DNA from: Arcobacter sp. CECT 8983
GTDB taxonomy: Bacteria; Campylobacterota; Campylobacteria; Campylobacterales; Arcobacteraceae
Assembly: GCF_004118855.1 (NCBI RefSeq)
Contig: NZ_PDKF01000002.1
Span: 1-64,000, forward strand
DNA: 64,000 nucleotides
Direction: 5' to 3'
Shown: in pieces, positions 43,132 through 52,894 of the stretch
Layout of the letters: each line of letters opens with the position of its first letter
How positions within the stretch are numbered: the stretch's first letter is position 1
Made by a program: the position numbers and the translations under genes
The notes under the pieces: model-generated
Database searches by the model: none
Told to the model about the DNA's origin: nothing
The model's input: the letters and a program-made list of their open reading frames with translations, nothing else

Positions 43132-43623
43132 TTAAACTCCTTTAACTATTATTGCTTCACTAGGACATACATTTAAACAAAAACCACAGTTTGTACATTT
43201 ATCTTCTAATATTGAAGGTCTAAACATACCTAAAAACTCTATTGCATCATCTAAACATGGATCTTTACATGAAAAACACATTGTATTATTCCAACTTAAA
43301 CACTTCATAATATCAATCTCAACTTTTGCAGCTATTTTTTCATCTGAGTCTTCTAATAAGACTCCATATTCACATGCTTTGGCACATTCGCCACAATAAG
43401 TGCAACCGCCTTTTGAAAAATCTATATGAGGTGTTTTATCTTCACCTAATACTATTATATCTTCTTCACAAAGAGTAACACAAGGTGCATTACAACTTGG
43501 GCACTCTTTGAGAAAAAGACTCTTGTCTTCATTGTATGGTAATCTTATAACTTGCTCTTGCTCTTCTTTCTTTGTATTTGTAAAAGAAGAAGCAAGAGAG
43601 CTGAATAACTCTCTTCTTCTCAT
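43132..43623 (-). CDS. napF: NapF ferredoxin-type protein
   Basis: 163 aa. Four Cys-rich segments: CPSCNAPCVTLC (about 39-50), CTYCGECAKACEYG, CLSWNNTMCFSCKDPCLDDA, and CTNCGFCLNVCP (about 145-156). The opening MRRRELFSSLASSF is the NapF motif. NapF is cytoplasmic and is thought to help install Fe-S clusters in NapA. It follows napB directly. Confidence 0.88.
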   Translation of the reverse strand: MRRRELFSSLASSFTNTKKEEQEQVIRLPYNEDKSLFLKECPSCNAPCVTLCEEDIIVLGEDKTPHIDFSKGGCTYCGECAKACEYGVLLEDSDEKIAAKVEIDIMKCLSWNNTMCFSCKDPCLDDAIEFLGMFRPSILEDKCTNCGFCLNVCPSEAIIVKGV

Positions 43624-43624
43624 A

Positions 43625-44254
43625 TTATTCCATTAATGTATCTAAACCTTCAGTTAGACTTGTTCCAGTCCATGAAGATTTTTTTGCTCCATCTTCTTTT
43701 GTGTAATCAGGAGTAAATGTATTTCCTACTAACTCCCCTTCACTTTGAGGAGCATGACATTGAGAACAGTTAAACCTTGAGTTTGATAACTGATGCATCT
43801 CATTTATAGTTACATATTCCATTTTCTCAGATGAAGTATTTTTAACAAGTTTTCCATTCTTAACAATATCACCATTTTTTGTTAATGAAGTATCTGGTCT
43901 AAAGTTAATCGTGTGAGATTTTGGATAAGGTAAAGCTCCAAAAGACTCTGCTACTCCTGGTGTATGACAAGAGATACATTGATTATTATTAACCGTAATT
44001 GGAAGCATTCCATCTACATCATGGGGAATCATTGGTGGAGCATCTTGAAATGCCCTTGCAATAGTTTTTGACGTACTTGGAGCCGCTTTACTATATTTTG
44101 TTTCATCAGGAATTACTTTATCTTCACTATATAGGTCAACTTTTCTAAGCCCTAAAGACTCTTCACTAATTGTAGGTTGAGCTGTACTACACCCTACAAA
44201 AATTAAAAAGGAAGAAGTTGCAAGACCAAGACTAATTTTTGTTATTAGTTTCAT
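43625..44254 (-). CDS. napB: NapB diheme cytochrome c
   Basis: 209 aa, the electron-transfer subunit of periplasmic nitrate reductase. Two heme motifs: CISCHT (about 93-98) and CSQCHA (about 158-163), with axial His in PKSHTINF and MHQLSNS. The N-terminal signal ends in FLIFVGCSTAQ, which could be a lipoprotein processing site. The order napH-napB-napF matches other Campylobacterota. Confidence 0.92.
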   Translation of the reverse strand: MKLITKISLGLATSSFLIFVGCSTAQPTISEESLGLRKVDLYSEDKVIPDETKYSKAAPSTSKTIARAFQDAPPMIPHDVDGMLPITVNNNQCISCHTPGVAESFGALPYPKSHTINFRPDTSLTKNGDIVKNGKLVKNTSSEKMEYVTINEMHQLSNSRFNCSQCHAPQSEGELVGNTFTPDYTKEDGAKKSSWTGTSLTEGLDTLME

Positions 44255-44255
44255 T

Positions 44256-45071
44256 TTATTTCTCCTTGTTTTTTTGCTCTATTAAATTTCTTATTGAGAA
44301 GTTTAGTGCATCATCATCACAAACTTCTATACATCTTGCACAATTTGTACACTCGCCTAAAAGAACTTGTTCACTTGATTTTCCAACCATAAAAAGTACT
44401 TGGTTTTCGGGACAAACCTCTTTGCATTTCATACATAAAGTACATTTGTTTTCATTATGTTCTACACGAACTAAACTATATTTGCCAACTATTGAATAGA
44501 AAGCTCCTAGAGGACAAACATGTCCACACCATCCATTTTTTAAAACAAAAAGATCAAAAAGAAAAATAATAAGTACCGCAGCCCAACCAAGACCCATACC
44601 AAATATTATTCCCCTGTGTAACATAGAGATTGGCGAAATAAACTCAAAAGCAGGAACTGCTAAAATAAAAGATATTACTAAACTAAGACCTAATACCCAA
44701 TATCTAATTGTTCTACTTGCTGGTTGTCTTTTTTGAATTTGATTAAAACCTAGTCTTCTTCGTAAGAAGTTAGATAAATCAGTTACTATATTCATTGGAC
44801 AAACCCATGAGCAAAATACTCTTCCACCAACTAAAGCATAGAAAATAAAAATAATCAATGCCCCTATAAATATATCAGAAGCAAGTACTGCACCTGAAAA
44901 AAACATCTGTAACACAGCATAAGGATCACTTAATGGGATCTTATCAAATAATAAAGAAGTACTTAAATTACCAGTTAAAATATTCCATCCCCAAATATTT
45001 GCTGCAATATATAGGAATAAAATTGATACTTGAACTACTCTTCTTTGGATTAAATATTTATTCTTAATCAT
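44256..45071 (-). CDS. napH: NapH quinol dehydrogenase membrane subunit
   Basis: 271 aa with four membrane helices. Between them are CSWVCPMNIV and CGHVCPLGAF, the conserved Cys-x3-Cys-Pro motifs, and the C-terminus has two 4Fe-4S ferredoxin motifs (CTLCMKCKEVCPE and CTNCARCIEVCDDD). With NapG it oxidises quinol and feeds NapB. Because napC is missing, NapGH should be the sole quinol route. It overlaps napG by 8 nt. Confidence 0.93.
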   Translation of the reverse strand: MIKNKYLIQRRVVQVSILFLYIAANIWGWNILTGNLSTSLLFDKIPLSDPYAVLQMFFSGAVLASDIFIGALIIFIFYALVGGRVFCSWVCPMNIVTDLSNFLRRRLGFNQIQKRQPASRTIRYWVLGLSLVISFILAVPAFEFISPISMLHRGIIFGMGLGWAAVLIIFLFDLFVLKNGWCGHVCPLGAFYSIVGKYSLVRVEHNENKCTLCMKCKEVCPENQVLFMVGKSSEQVLLGECTNCARCIEVCDDDALNFSIRNLIEQKNKEK

Positions 45072-45858
45072 CTAGTAATCCTTCCATATCATTTAATGAA
45101 TCAACTGCTTTTCGTTCACTTATTTCTGTTTTAGTTGTTCCACTAGTACTATCTTCTAATCTTTTCTCATCTGTTTTGTCCCAACCTTTTATATAATAAT
45201 TCCCAGCTTTTCCTAAAGCAACTTCTCTAGGAAGAACAAAAATAGAAGCTTTTTCAGTTACACAAGCTTTTTCACAAAGACCACATCCAGTACAATAATC
45301 ACTATTTACAACAGGTTTCATAAAAGCATGTTTTCCTGTTCTTTCATTTTTAGTGTACTCAATAGTAATTGCTTCTCCTAAAATAGGACAGGCTCTATAA
45401 CAGGCATCACACTGTATTCCCCAAAAGGCAATACAGTTTTTAGAGTCAACAACTGCAACTCCCATATCTGCCATATTTATATCTAGCTTATTATTTTTAC
45501 TAACCTTGGTTATATCTAAGGCATCAGTTGGACAAACTGGAACACATGGTATATCTGGACACATATAACATGGTATATCTCTTGGAGTAAAATATGGTGT
45601 GCCTAAAGGCTTATTATCACCTGGTTTTGCTAACTTCAATGTATCATAAGGACAGGCTTCAACACACATACCACATTTGATACATGTTTTTAAAAAGTCC
45701 TCCTCATCTAATGCAGCAGGAGGTCTTAATGTAAGTTCAGACGCTGTCACCTCATCTACATAAGCACTCCAAGTTAAGGCACCTAAAGTTGCTAGTCCAA
45801 AGGCTCTTGCTATATTTAGAAAGAATCTTCTTCTATCGCTTACAACTTCTTTTTTCAT
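45064..45858 (-). CDS. napG: NapG ferredoxin-type quinol dehydrogenase subunit
   Basis: 264 aa. Tat-type signal SDRRRFFLNIARAFGLATLG (about 7-26). Four 4Fe-4S motifs: CIKCGMCVEACPYD, CYMCPDIPCVPVCPTD, CDACYRACP and CTGCGLCEKACVTE. It is attached to the periplasmic side of NapH. It starts 27 nt after the napA stop. Confidence 0.93.
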   Translation of the reverse strand: MKKEVVSDRRRFFLNIARAFGLATLGALTWSAYVDEVTASELTLRPPAALDEEDFLKTCIKCGMCVEACPYDTLKLAKPGDNKPLGTPYFTPRDIPCYMCPDIPCVPVCPTDALDITKVSKNNKLDINMADMGVAVVDSKNCIAFWGIQCDACYRACPILGEAITIEYTKNERTGKHAFMKPVVNSDYCTGCGLCEKACVTEKASIFVLPREVALGKAGNYYIKGWDKTDEKRLEDSTSGTTKTEISERKAVDSLNDMEGLLDD

Positions 45859-45884
45859 TTTTTACTCTTTTTGTTTCTTTTGTT

Positions 45885-48695
45885 TTATACTTTATATACT
45901 TTTACTGCACATTTTTTAAAGTCTGTTTGTTTTGATTGCGGACAAGTATAGTCTGCACAAACTTTATTAATAAATACTTTTTCATCAAACCAAGGAACAT
46001 AAACAAGTCCTTTTGAAGGTCTATTTCTTCCTCTTGTTTCAACTCTTGCTTTAACTTTTCCTCTTCTAGATTCAACCCACGCTAATTCACCTTGTTTAAT
46101 ATCAAACTTCTTAGCATCTTCTGGGTGAACATATACTAATGCTTCAGGAACTGCTCTATATAACTCAGGAACTCTCATTGTCATAGTTCCACTATGCCAG
46201 TGTTCTAATACTCTACCTGTACTCATCCATAATGGATATGTTTCATCTGGAACTTCTGGTGGATCCATATATGGACGTGCAAAGATTTTTGCTTTGTTTT
46301 TTAAAGCTTTTTTAGTTTTATCTTTAATACCATTTAAGTCACCTTGAGGTAATGCTTTTGCTAATTTACCATAGAATGCAAAATCAGTGTGTCCTGTTTC
46401 TTTTCCATATTTTTTAGCATATGGGTCATATTTAGTATTAAATCTCCATTGAGTCTCTTTACCATCTACAACTGGCCATTTAAGACCTCTAACTTTGTGA
46501 TAAGTATCAAAATCTGCTAAATCGTGTGCATGACCTCTACCAAACCAAGCATATTCTTCAAATAGATATTTTTGAATAAAGAATCCATAACCTTTGAAAA
46601 CTTCCCCATCACTACCTTTTACATTTCTGCTATCACCTAGAGCTTCAGAATTATCAAAACCTTTTTGGATAGGATTTTCTAAATCAATTTTATATGACTT
46701 TGCATCTTTGTTTGCAAATAGGATTTCATACATTGTAGTATCTTCGTTATATCCCATTTTTTTAGCTTCAGAAATTACATTTGGAAGTTTTTTACCATTT
46801 CTTAGAGTATATTCACCCCAAAGATCTTTTACAGTAAATCTTTTTGAAAGTTCAACCCATTGCCATGTATCAGACATTGCATCACCTACAGGTAATACTT
46901 GTTGTCTCCAGTGTTGAGTTCTTCTCTCTGCATTTCCATAAGCACCCCATTTTTCATATATCATTGCAGATGGTAAAATAAGGTCAGAAACTTTTGCAGA
47001 AATACCTGGATATCCATCTGAAGTTACAATGAAGTTATCCATTTCACGTGCTGCTTTAATCCAGTGAGATGCACTTGCTGTATCTTGATATGGATTACAT
47101 ACATTTACCCATGCAAATTTAATAAGTCCATCTTCAATATCTCTATGGATTTTCATAATATGTTGATTTCCAACTGGATTTAATGTTCCATCTGGAATTT
47201 TCCATTTATTTTCAACTATTTTTCTATGTTTACCATTTTTTACCATCATATCTGCTGGTAATCTGTGACAGAATGTTCCTACTTCTCTTGCTGTACCACA
47301 AGCACTTGGTTGACCTGTCAGTGAGAATGCACCAGAACCTGGTTTAGCTTGTTTATTTAATAAGAAGTGAACATTATATGCTAAAGTATTTACCCAAGTA
47401 CCTCTTGTATGTTGGTTCATACCCATAGTCCAGAATGATACTACTTTTCTATTTTTTTCAATATATAGATTTGCTAATTTTTGAAGTTTTTCTTTGAACT
47501 GTTCAATTGATTCATCAGGATTACCTTTTGAGATTTTTGCTACATAATCAATATCATATGGCTCTAAGAATTTTTTATACTCTTCAAAAGAGATTTCCCA
47601 GTGTTTTAAACCAGCTGGTTTATTAACCATTTTATCTCCAGCTTTATATCCATAAGGAGCAAGTGCAGGAGCTTCTGTTTCAGATACAATTTTTTCCATC
47701 TCTTTTGAGATAGTTTCCATCTCTTTAGCTGTATATTTACCTTCTTTTATAGCTTTTTCATCTGATCTTCTCATACCATAACCCATATTAACTGGGCTGG
47801 CTGCAAATACAATATGTTTTTTAACAAAATCCCAATCAATTGCTTCTGGATGATTATATACAATCTCTCTTGCAATATAATTCCAAATTGCTAAGTCTGT
47901 ATTAGGAGTGAAAATAATTTCAATATCAGCTAAATCAGAAGTTCTATGTCTATAAGTAGATAAGTTTACTACTTGAACTTTATCAGGATTTGAAAGTTTT
48001 CTATCTGTTACCCTTGACCATAAAATTGGGTGCATTTCTGCCATATTTGAACCCCAACATACAACTGTATCAGTAAGTTCAATATCATCATAACAACCAC
48101 TTGGCTCATCAATACCAAAAGTTTGATAAAAACCAACAACAGCAGATGCCATACAGTGTCTTGCATTTGGATCAATAGCGTTTGATCTAAATCCACCTTT
48201 CATCATCTTTTGAGCTGCATAACCTTCCATAATAGTGTATTGACCAGAAGCAAACACACCAACTCCCTCTGGACCACTTGCTTTTAAAGCTTTTTTGATA
48301 TGAATTTCCATCTCATCAAAAGCTCTTTTCCATGAAATAGGGGCAAATTTACCATTTTTATCAAACTCACCCTTTGCATTCATTCTAAGTAATGGTTGCT
48401 TTAATCTATCCGCACCATACATAATTTTTGCATTAAAATAACCTTTAATACAGTTAAGTCCTCTGTTAACTGGTGCTGCTGGGTCTCCTTTAACTGCAAC
48501 AATTTTTCCATTTTTTGTTGCAAGCATGATTCCACAACCTGTACCACAGAATCTACACGCTGCTTTATCCCATCGCCAACCTTTTTCAGCATTATTTGCT
48601 GATGCTTGAAGTTGTGAAGGGACATTCATTCCTACAGCTGCTGCTGCTGAAGCTGCTGCGGAACTTCTTAAGAAATCTCTCCTTGAAAGTGCCAT
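45885..48695 (-). CDS. napA: Periplasmic nitrate reductase catalytic subunit
   Basis: 936 aa from the ATG at 48695, directly behind AAAGGAGGAGAG and followed by the Tat signal [10 protein letters not shown]; the frame reaches 48746 but those residues are not needed. The 4Fe-4S motif is [11 protein letters not shown] (about 45-55). [17 protein letters not shown] holds the molybdenum-ligating Cys. It reduces nitrate to nitrite using Mo-bis-MGD and one 4Fe-4S cluster. It is the first gene of the operon, with an FNR-type box upstream. Confidence 0.96.
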   Translation of the reverse strand: MALSRRDFLRSSAAASAAAAVGMNVPSQLQASANNAEKGWRWDKAACRFCGTGCGIMLATKNGKIVAVKGDPAAPVNRGLNCIKGYFNAKIMYGADRLKQPLLRMNAKGEFDKNGKFAPISWKRAFDEMEIHIKKALKASGPEGVGVFASGQYTIMEGYAAQKMMKGGFRSNAIDPNARHCMASAVVGFYQTFGIDEPSGCYDDIELTDTVVCWGSNMAEMHPILWSRVTDRKLSNPDKVQVVNLSTYRHRTSDLADIEIIFTPNTDLAIWNYIAREIVYNHPEAIDWDFVKKHIVFAASPVNMGYGMRRSDEKAIKEGKYTAKEMETISKEMEKIVSETEAPALAPYGYKAGDKMVNKPAGLKHWEISFEEYKKFLEPYDIDYVAKISKGNPDESIEQFKEKLQKLANLYIEKNRKVVSFWTMGMNQHTRGTWVNTLAYNVHFLLNKQAKPGSGAFSLTGQPSACGTAREVGTFCHRLPADMMVKNGKHRKIVENKWKIPDGTLNPVGNQHIMKIHRDIEDGLIKFAWVNVCNPYQDTASASHWIKAAREMDNFIVTSDGYPGISAKVSDLILPSAMIYEKWGAYGNAERRTQHWRQQVLPVGDAMSDTWQWVELSKRFTVKDLWGEYTLRNGKKLPNVISEAKKMGYNEDTTMYEILFANKDAKSYKIDLENPIQKGFDNSEALGDSRNVKGSDGEVFKGYGFFIQKYLFEEYAWFGRGHAHDLADFDTYHKVRGLKWPVVDGKETQWRFNTKYDPYAKKYGKETGHTDFAFYGKLAKALPQGDLNGIKDKTKKALKNKAKIFARPYMDPPEVPDETYPLWMSTGRVLEHWHSGTMTMRVPELYRAVPEALVYVHPEDAKKFDIKQGELAWVESRRGKVKARVETRGRNRPSKGLVYVPWFDEKVFINKVCADYTCPQSKQTDFKKCAVKVYKV

Positions 48696-48763
48696 ACTCT
48701 CCTCCTTTGGATTTTGTTTTATTTCTAAACAAAACAATTCTAGCACTATGAAAACTATTGTTC

Positions 48764-48779
48764 ATTGACTTGTGTCAAT
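48764..48779 (-). promoter_or_regulatory. FNR/Crp-type box upstream of napA
   Basis: ATTGACTTGTGTCAAT is a 16-bp perfect dyad of the form TTGAY-N4-RTCAA, centred about 77 nt before the napA start. It fits activation by one of the FNR-like proteins encoded in this window. Confidence 0.65.
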
Positions 48780-48970
48780 TTCTTTTGTATTTTTTTAATA
48801 GTTATATTAAATCTAAATTTTTATCTATTTTTAATATCTGTCACTTGCTTATTTATTAATTATTTAGTAAACTATTTGTTGTTAACTACTTAAACTATCG
48901 GCATTTAGAAAATTATCTTTATAATATTATTGTAATAAAGCTCTATTTTAGGGGTTTGTGAATTATTTTT

Positions 48971-48986
48971 ATTGATTAATATCAAT
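48971..48986 (+). promoter_or_regulatory. FNR/Crp-type box upstream of the divergent FNR-type gene
   Basis: ATTGATTAATATCAAT contains the exact FNR consensus TTGAT-N4-ATCAA, about 67 nt before the start at 49046. The stretch between napA and this gene (48696-49045) holds no ORF; it is the divergent control region. Confidence 0.7.
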
Positions 48987-49045
48987 TTTATTATAAAAAA
49001 TTTTCTATATACTAATAGTGTTGAAAATAATCAGGTGCAATAAAT

Positions 49046-49708
49046 ATGATAAATTCGAAAGAAATTTTTAAGAACATTAATCTTTTTTCTCATTTAGAAG
49101 ATAATGAAATAGAAAAACTAATAGAAATATCCTCTATTTCTAAATATGATAAAAACTCTATTTTATATTATGAGACAGAAGATATGGATAAACTTTTATT
49201 CCTAATAGAAGGACAAATAAAAGTTTATAAAATAGATAAGTATGATAATGAAATTTTTTTATACTATATATATTCAAATAGTATGATATCAGAATTATCT
49301 AATTTAAATCAAGACAAAATTCAATGCTTTTCAAATGCAGAGTTTGTAGAAGATAGCTTAATATTGTCTATAGATTATGAGAAGTTTAAAGAGATGTTTT
49401 TATATGAAAATGAATTCATCTTAAAATTTATTGAAGAACTTATTTATAAAAACCAACAATTGCAATGTATTGTAAATAGAGAGTTGGTTTTTGATGCAAC
49501 ATCAAAGGTTGCATTTATGCTGATTAATGATTTAAAAATGTTTAACCAGTTAAAAAGAACAGAGGTTTCTCTTTTATTACATATACAGCCAGAAACTTTA
49601 TCAAGAGTATTGAAAAGGCTTAGTAGAAGTGATATAATAACGATAGAAAAAGGGAAAATAATTATTAACAATGAAGAAGAGTTAAAAAGTATTTACTTAG
49701 GAATTTAA
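49046..49708 (+). CDS. Crp/Fnr family regulator next to nap
   Basis: 220 aa. A cyclic-nucleotide-binding-type sensor domain (about 15-115) and a winged HTH (about 145-215). The recognition helix LLHIQPETLSRVLKRLSR has the E-x-x-S-R pattern by which FNR reads TTGAT. It lacks the N-terminal Cys cluster of FNR, so it is not an Fe-S oxygen sensor. The position divergent from napA and the two boxes between them point to nitrate or nitrogen-oxide control. It is adjacent to the next gene with no gap. Confidence 0.85.
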   Translation: MINSKEIFKNINLFSHLEDNEIEKLIEISSISKYDKNSILYYETEDMDKLLFLIEGQIKVYKIDKYDNEIFLYYIYSNSMISELSNLNQDKIQCFSNAEFVEDSLILSIDYEKFKEMFLYENEFILKFIEELIYKNQQLQCIVNRELVFDATSKVAFMLINDLKMFNQLKRTEVSLLLHIQPETLSRVLKRLSRSDIITIEKGKIIINNEEELKSIYLGI

Positions 49709-50686
49709 ATGAAACAAGTTAGTGTAAGTCAAAAAATTAAAATTATTGGTGCACTATTAATCTTATCAATCTTCACAGTTATTGTTGTGACTATTTTTTT
49801 AAATCAAAAGAATATAAAAGATGCAACAATAGTTAATATTGCAGGTAAACAAAGAATGTTATCTCAAAGAATTACTAAAAATGTCTATTTTTTATATCAA
49901 AATAAACAAGACAATTTTACTGAAATTGATAATGCAATAGAACAGTTTAACTATGGTTTAGGTACCTTAATAAGTGGTGACAATCTTTTAGGTATTTCTG
50001 CTGCACCAACGCAAGAGCTAAAAGAGCAAATGACAAAAGTAGTGATTCTATGGACAAGTTTTGAAAAAAACGTAAGAGAATTTAAAGAAGCATTAATAAA
50101 AAATGATACACAAAAATTAAACTCAACTATAAAATTTATAAATAATAACAATAATAAATTATTAGAAGAAGTAGATGAAGTGGTTACTCTTTATGCTAAG
50201 TATATAGAAGAAAAAACTGCTTTTATTAGAAAATTCCAATATTCAGCATTTACTTTATTACTTTTACTTGCAGTTTATTCAATAATTCAATTAAGACAAA
50301 TAGAATTAAATGCAAGGGAATTTATAGAAAAGTCTAAAAAAATATCTTCTGGAGATATTAATGAGTTAACTCCAATAAATATTAATACAGAAAAAGAGTT
50401 TGTTGAAGTAGCTGATAATATGAATAATTTTATTAGTAGAGTATCTTCTGCCATGAATTATTCACAAACTGCTTTAGAACAGTCTAAAAAAGCTTCTCAG
50501 AAGCTAGAGAGTTTAACAGAAGAGTTTGACGACTTAATTAATGAATTTGAAAATAAATCTGATGTCATAAAAGGTTTAGATAGAAGTGAAGATATTATGA
50601 TTGAATCTACAGAAGATTTACTTAAAACAACAAAAAGATTACAATCTTTAAAAAGTCAATTAGATAGTCTTGTTAAAAAGCTTTAG
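49709..50686 (+). CDS. NarX/PilJ-type sensor domain protein with no output domain
   Basis: 325 aa. Membrane helix 1 (about 11-31), a periplasmic four-helix PilJ-type sensor domain (about 33-177) containing NIAGKQRMLSQRITKNVYF (about 43-61), helix 2 (about 178-195), a HAMP-like linker (about 196-245) and a coiled coil to the end. The P-box of NarX/NarQ, which binds nitrate, has the same helix-start pattern. There is no kinase, receiver, GGDEF or MCP domain. It starts right after the Crp/Fnr gene stop and may relay a nitrate signal by protein contact. Confidence 0.75.
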   Translation: MKQVSVSQKIKIIGALLILSIFTVIVVTIFLNQKNIKDATIVNIAGKQRMLSQRITKNVYFLYQNKQDNFTEIDNAIEQFNYGLGTLISGDNLLGISAAPTQELKEQMTKVVILWTSFEKNVREFKEALIKNDTQKLNSTIKFINNNNNKLLEEVDEVVTLYAKYIEEKTAFIRKFQYSAFTLLLLLAVYSIIQLRQIELNAREFIEKSKKISSGDINELTPININTEKEFVEVADNMNNFISRVSSAMNYSQTALEQSKKASQKLESLTEEFDDLINEFENKSDVIKGLDRSEDIMIESTEDLLKTTKRLQSLKSQLDSLVKKL

Positions 50687-50704
50687 TCTAATCTAAAGCT
50701 TTTT
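50675..50704. terminator. Bidirectional terminator at 50.69 kb
   Basis: AAAAAGCTTTAG (50675-50686), loop TCTAAT, CTAAAGCTTTTT (50693-50704): a 12-bp perfect stem made from the last codons and stops of two convergent genes, with T runs on both strands. Confidence 0.85.
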
Positions 50705-52762
50705 AAACTTAATAATAAATTTTGCACCTTTATACTTTTTCCCTTCATACTCAAACTCTTCATTCATAACATCAATTTGAGCTTTATGATGATTTACTAA
50801 AATATCATGGGATAAAGAAAGACCAATTCCTGTTCCTACACTTTGATGTTTTGTTGTAAAATATGGTTCAAATATTCTTGGAAGAATCTCTTTATTTATT
50901 CCTCCTGCGTTATCTTTTATTTCTACAGTTAAGCCACTTTGGGTTTTTTTTGTAGAGATTAAAACTATTCTATGCATATCATTAGCTAATCTTTCTTTTA
51001 TAGCATCAACAGCATTATTTATAATATTTAAAAAAGATTGTACTAACTCATTTTTATAACCATATATTCTTAAATCTGCTTCAAAATCAGTTATAACTTC
51101 TATATGATTATTTTTTAAACTTGCTTCATTTAAAGAAAGTGTTTTATTTAGAATATAAACTATTGTTGCTTCTTCTCTTTGTTTATCATCTTTTATATAA
51201 GCTCTAAAATCATCTATAGTTTCTGATAAATATTTTGATTGACTAATAATTGAATCCATTGCTTTATTAAAAGTTTTATCATCTAATAAATCTAACTCTT
51301 TTTGAAGTTTTACACCACTAGCATTTGTAGTAATTACCGTCAAAGGTTGTCTCCATTGGTGTGCAATATTTCCAATCATTTCTCCCATTGAAACTAACTT
51401 TTCCTGAGATTGCATATTTTTAACTTTCGTTATATCTCTTGTTGTTAAGATTAGTCTCTTTTTATCACTCATTAAAGCTATATTTAGACTTGATAATAGT
51501 GTCTTACCACCTTTTACAATACATCTTTTTTCAAAGTTCTCTATATGTCCATTTTCAAAGACTTCTTCTAATGCCTTCTTTGTAGCTTCAATATCTTCTT
51601 CAAAGGTCAATTCTAAACAACTTTTTTTAAGAAGATCTTCTTTTTTGTAACCTGTCATATTTAAATAAGCATCATTGAAATTTAAAAAGTTTGTCTCTAA
51701 ATCTACTATTGCAATAGCATCATTTGAGTTAGAAAATATTTTCTCGAACTCTTCTTTTTGTTGTTCAATTTTCTTTTCTGCTTTTTTTTGTGAAGTAATA
51801 TCAGTATGAAAACCTATCATTCTTATTGGATTATTATTTTCATCAAATATTGTTTTAGCACGGTCTAGAATCCAAACCCAGTGACCATCTTTGTGTCTGA
51901 TTCTATGAATGTTTTCATAATACTCTGTTATTCCATTTAGAGTATCTTCTATATCTTTTTGAACCTTTGATAAATCCTCTTTATGAATTTTTGATATTAA
52001 GGCTTCAAAATTATTCTCTAATTCATTATCTTTAAAGCCTAACATCTCTTTCCATGTTTTTGAAAATATGACTTCATTTGTCTTTATATTCCAATCCCAT
52101 AAGCCATCTTTTGTGGTATCCATTGCTAATTCAAATCTTTCATTTGTTTCATGAAGTTTTTTGTTAGTCTCTTGAAGTTTTATTGTTAAATGTTTTTTCT
52201 GTTTTAACAAATATATTAAAACTACAACCCAAACTATTAGAAGACCCATACAGGCTAAAAATATATTTGTAATATTTTGTTTTGATTGTTCTATTTGAGC
52301 AGTTTGAATCTTTACTTGCTGTTCTAAACTTTTATTAAAATATTTTACTGCATATTTATCTTTGTATTTATTAACAATTGAAAAGAGTAGTTTTTGGTTA
52401 TTATAAATTATTGGAAAAGAGTAAACTTCTACTTTCTCTATCTTTTCATTTGCAAGCTTATGTTTAAAAATAAAATAGTTTCTATTCTCTTCTTTTGCCT
52501 TTTGCATCTCTTCTTGTACTTGTTCTTTTGAAAAAGTATTTATGTCTTTTATATTTAATGATTTTAGTTGAGAAAGTTTCATTCCATAAAACTTTGCTGC
52601 AAACTCATTTGCTTGAACTATTTTTCCATTTTTGGGGTTTATTATAAGTATCGTCGTATTATTGTTATTTAAAAAAGAACCTAAACTTATGTGATCAGAA
52701 AAAAGGATGCTAATAAAAAGGAAATTAAATAATAATATCTTTTTCACAAGTTTTCCCTTCAT
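50693..52762 (-). CDS. PAS sensor histidine kinase
   Basis: 689 aa. Signal or first helix (about 7-22), a periplasmic PAS-like region (TTILIINPKNGKIVQANEFAAKFYG, about 35-59), membrane helix (about 169-187), a coiled coil, two cytoplasmic PAS/PAC units (about 210-330 and 340-450) and a HisKA/HATPase module. The H-box is IGNIAHQWRQPLTVI, the N-box NIINNAVDAIKE, G1 DNAGGI, G2 GTGIGLSLS. No response regulator adjoins, so it is an orphan kinase. The ligand is unknown. Confidence 0.88.
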   Translation of the reverse strand: MKGKLVKKILLFNFLFISILFSDHISLGSFLNNNNTTILIINPKNGKIVQANEFAAKFYGMKLSQLKSLNIKDINTFSKEQVQEEMQKAKEENRNYFIFKHKLANEKIEKVEVYSFPIIYNNQKLLFSIVNKYKDKYAVKYFNKSLEQQVKIQTAQIEQSKQNITNIFLACMGLLIVWVVVLIYLLKQKKHLTIKLQETNKKLHETNERFELAMDTTKDGLWDWNIKTNEVIFSKTWKEMLGFKDNELENNFEALISKIHKEDLSKVQKDIEDTLNGITEYYENIHRIRHKDGHWVWILDRAKTIFDENNNPIRMIGFHTDITSQKKAEKKIEQQKEEFEKIFSNSNDAIAIVDLETNFLNFNDAYLNMTGYKKEDLLKKSCLELTFEEDIEATKKALEEVFENGHIENFEKRCIVKGGKTLLSSLNIALMSDKKRLILTTRDITKVKNMQSQEKLVSMGEMIGNIAHQWRQPLTVITTNASGVKLQKELDLLDDKTFNKAMDSIISQSKYLSETIDDFRAYIKDDKQREEATIVYILNKTLSLNEASLKNNHIEVITDFEADLRIYGYKNELVQSFLNIINNAVDAIKERLANDMHRIVLISTKKTQSGLTVEIKDNAGGINKEILPRIFEPYFTTKHQSVGTGIGLSLSHDILVNHHKAQIDVMNEEFEYEGKKYKGAKFIIKFKKL

Positions 52763-52894
52763 TGAGTGTTTATAAATTATAGTTAATGAAAACTAAATAT
52801 TTGTTTCTTTTTTAAGAAAATAAATTCAAATCATAAAATTTTGTAACACAAAAGTATTATTTTAGTTCCTTTAATTCCTAATTTTATTAATTAT

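Noticed and set aside
46594-46917. Plus-strand open frame of 107 aa inside napA
   Set aside because: It is antisense to a strongly conserved region of NapA, has no ribosome binding site, and its composition is the mirror of NapA codons.
49046-49708. Identification of the nap-linked regulator as FNR itself
   Set aside because: It lacks the N-terminal cysteine cluster of FNR; only the DNA-recognition residues agree.
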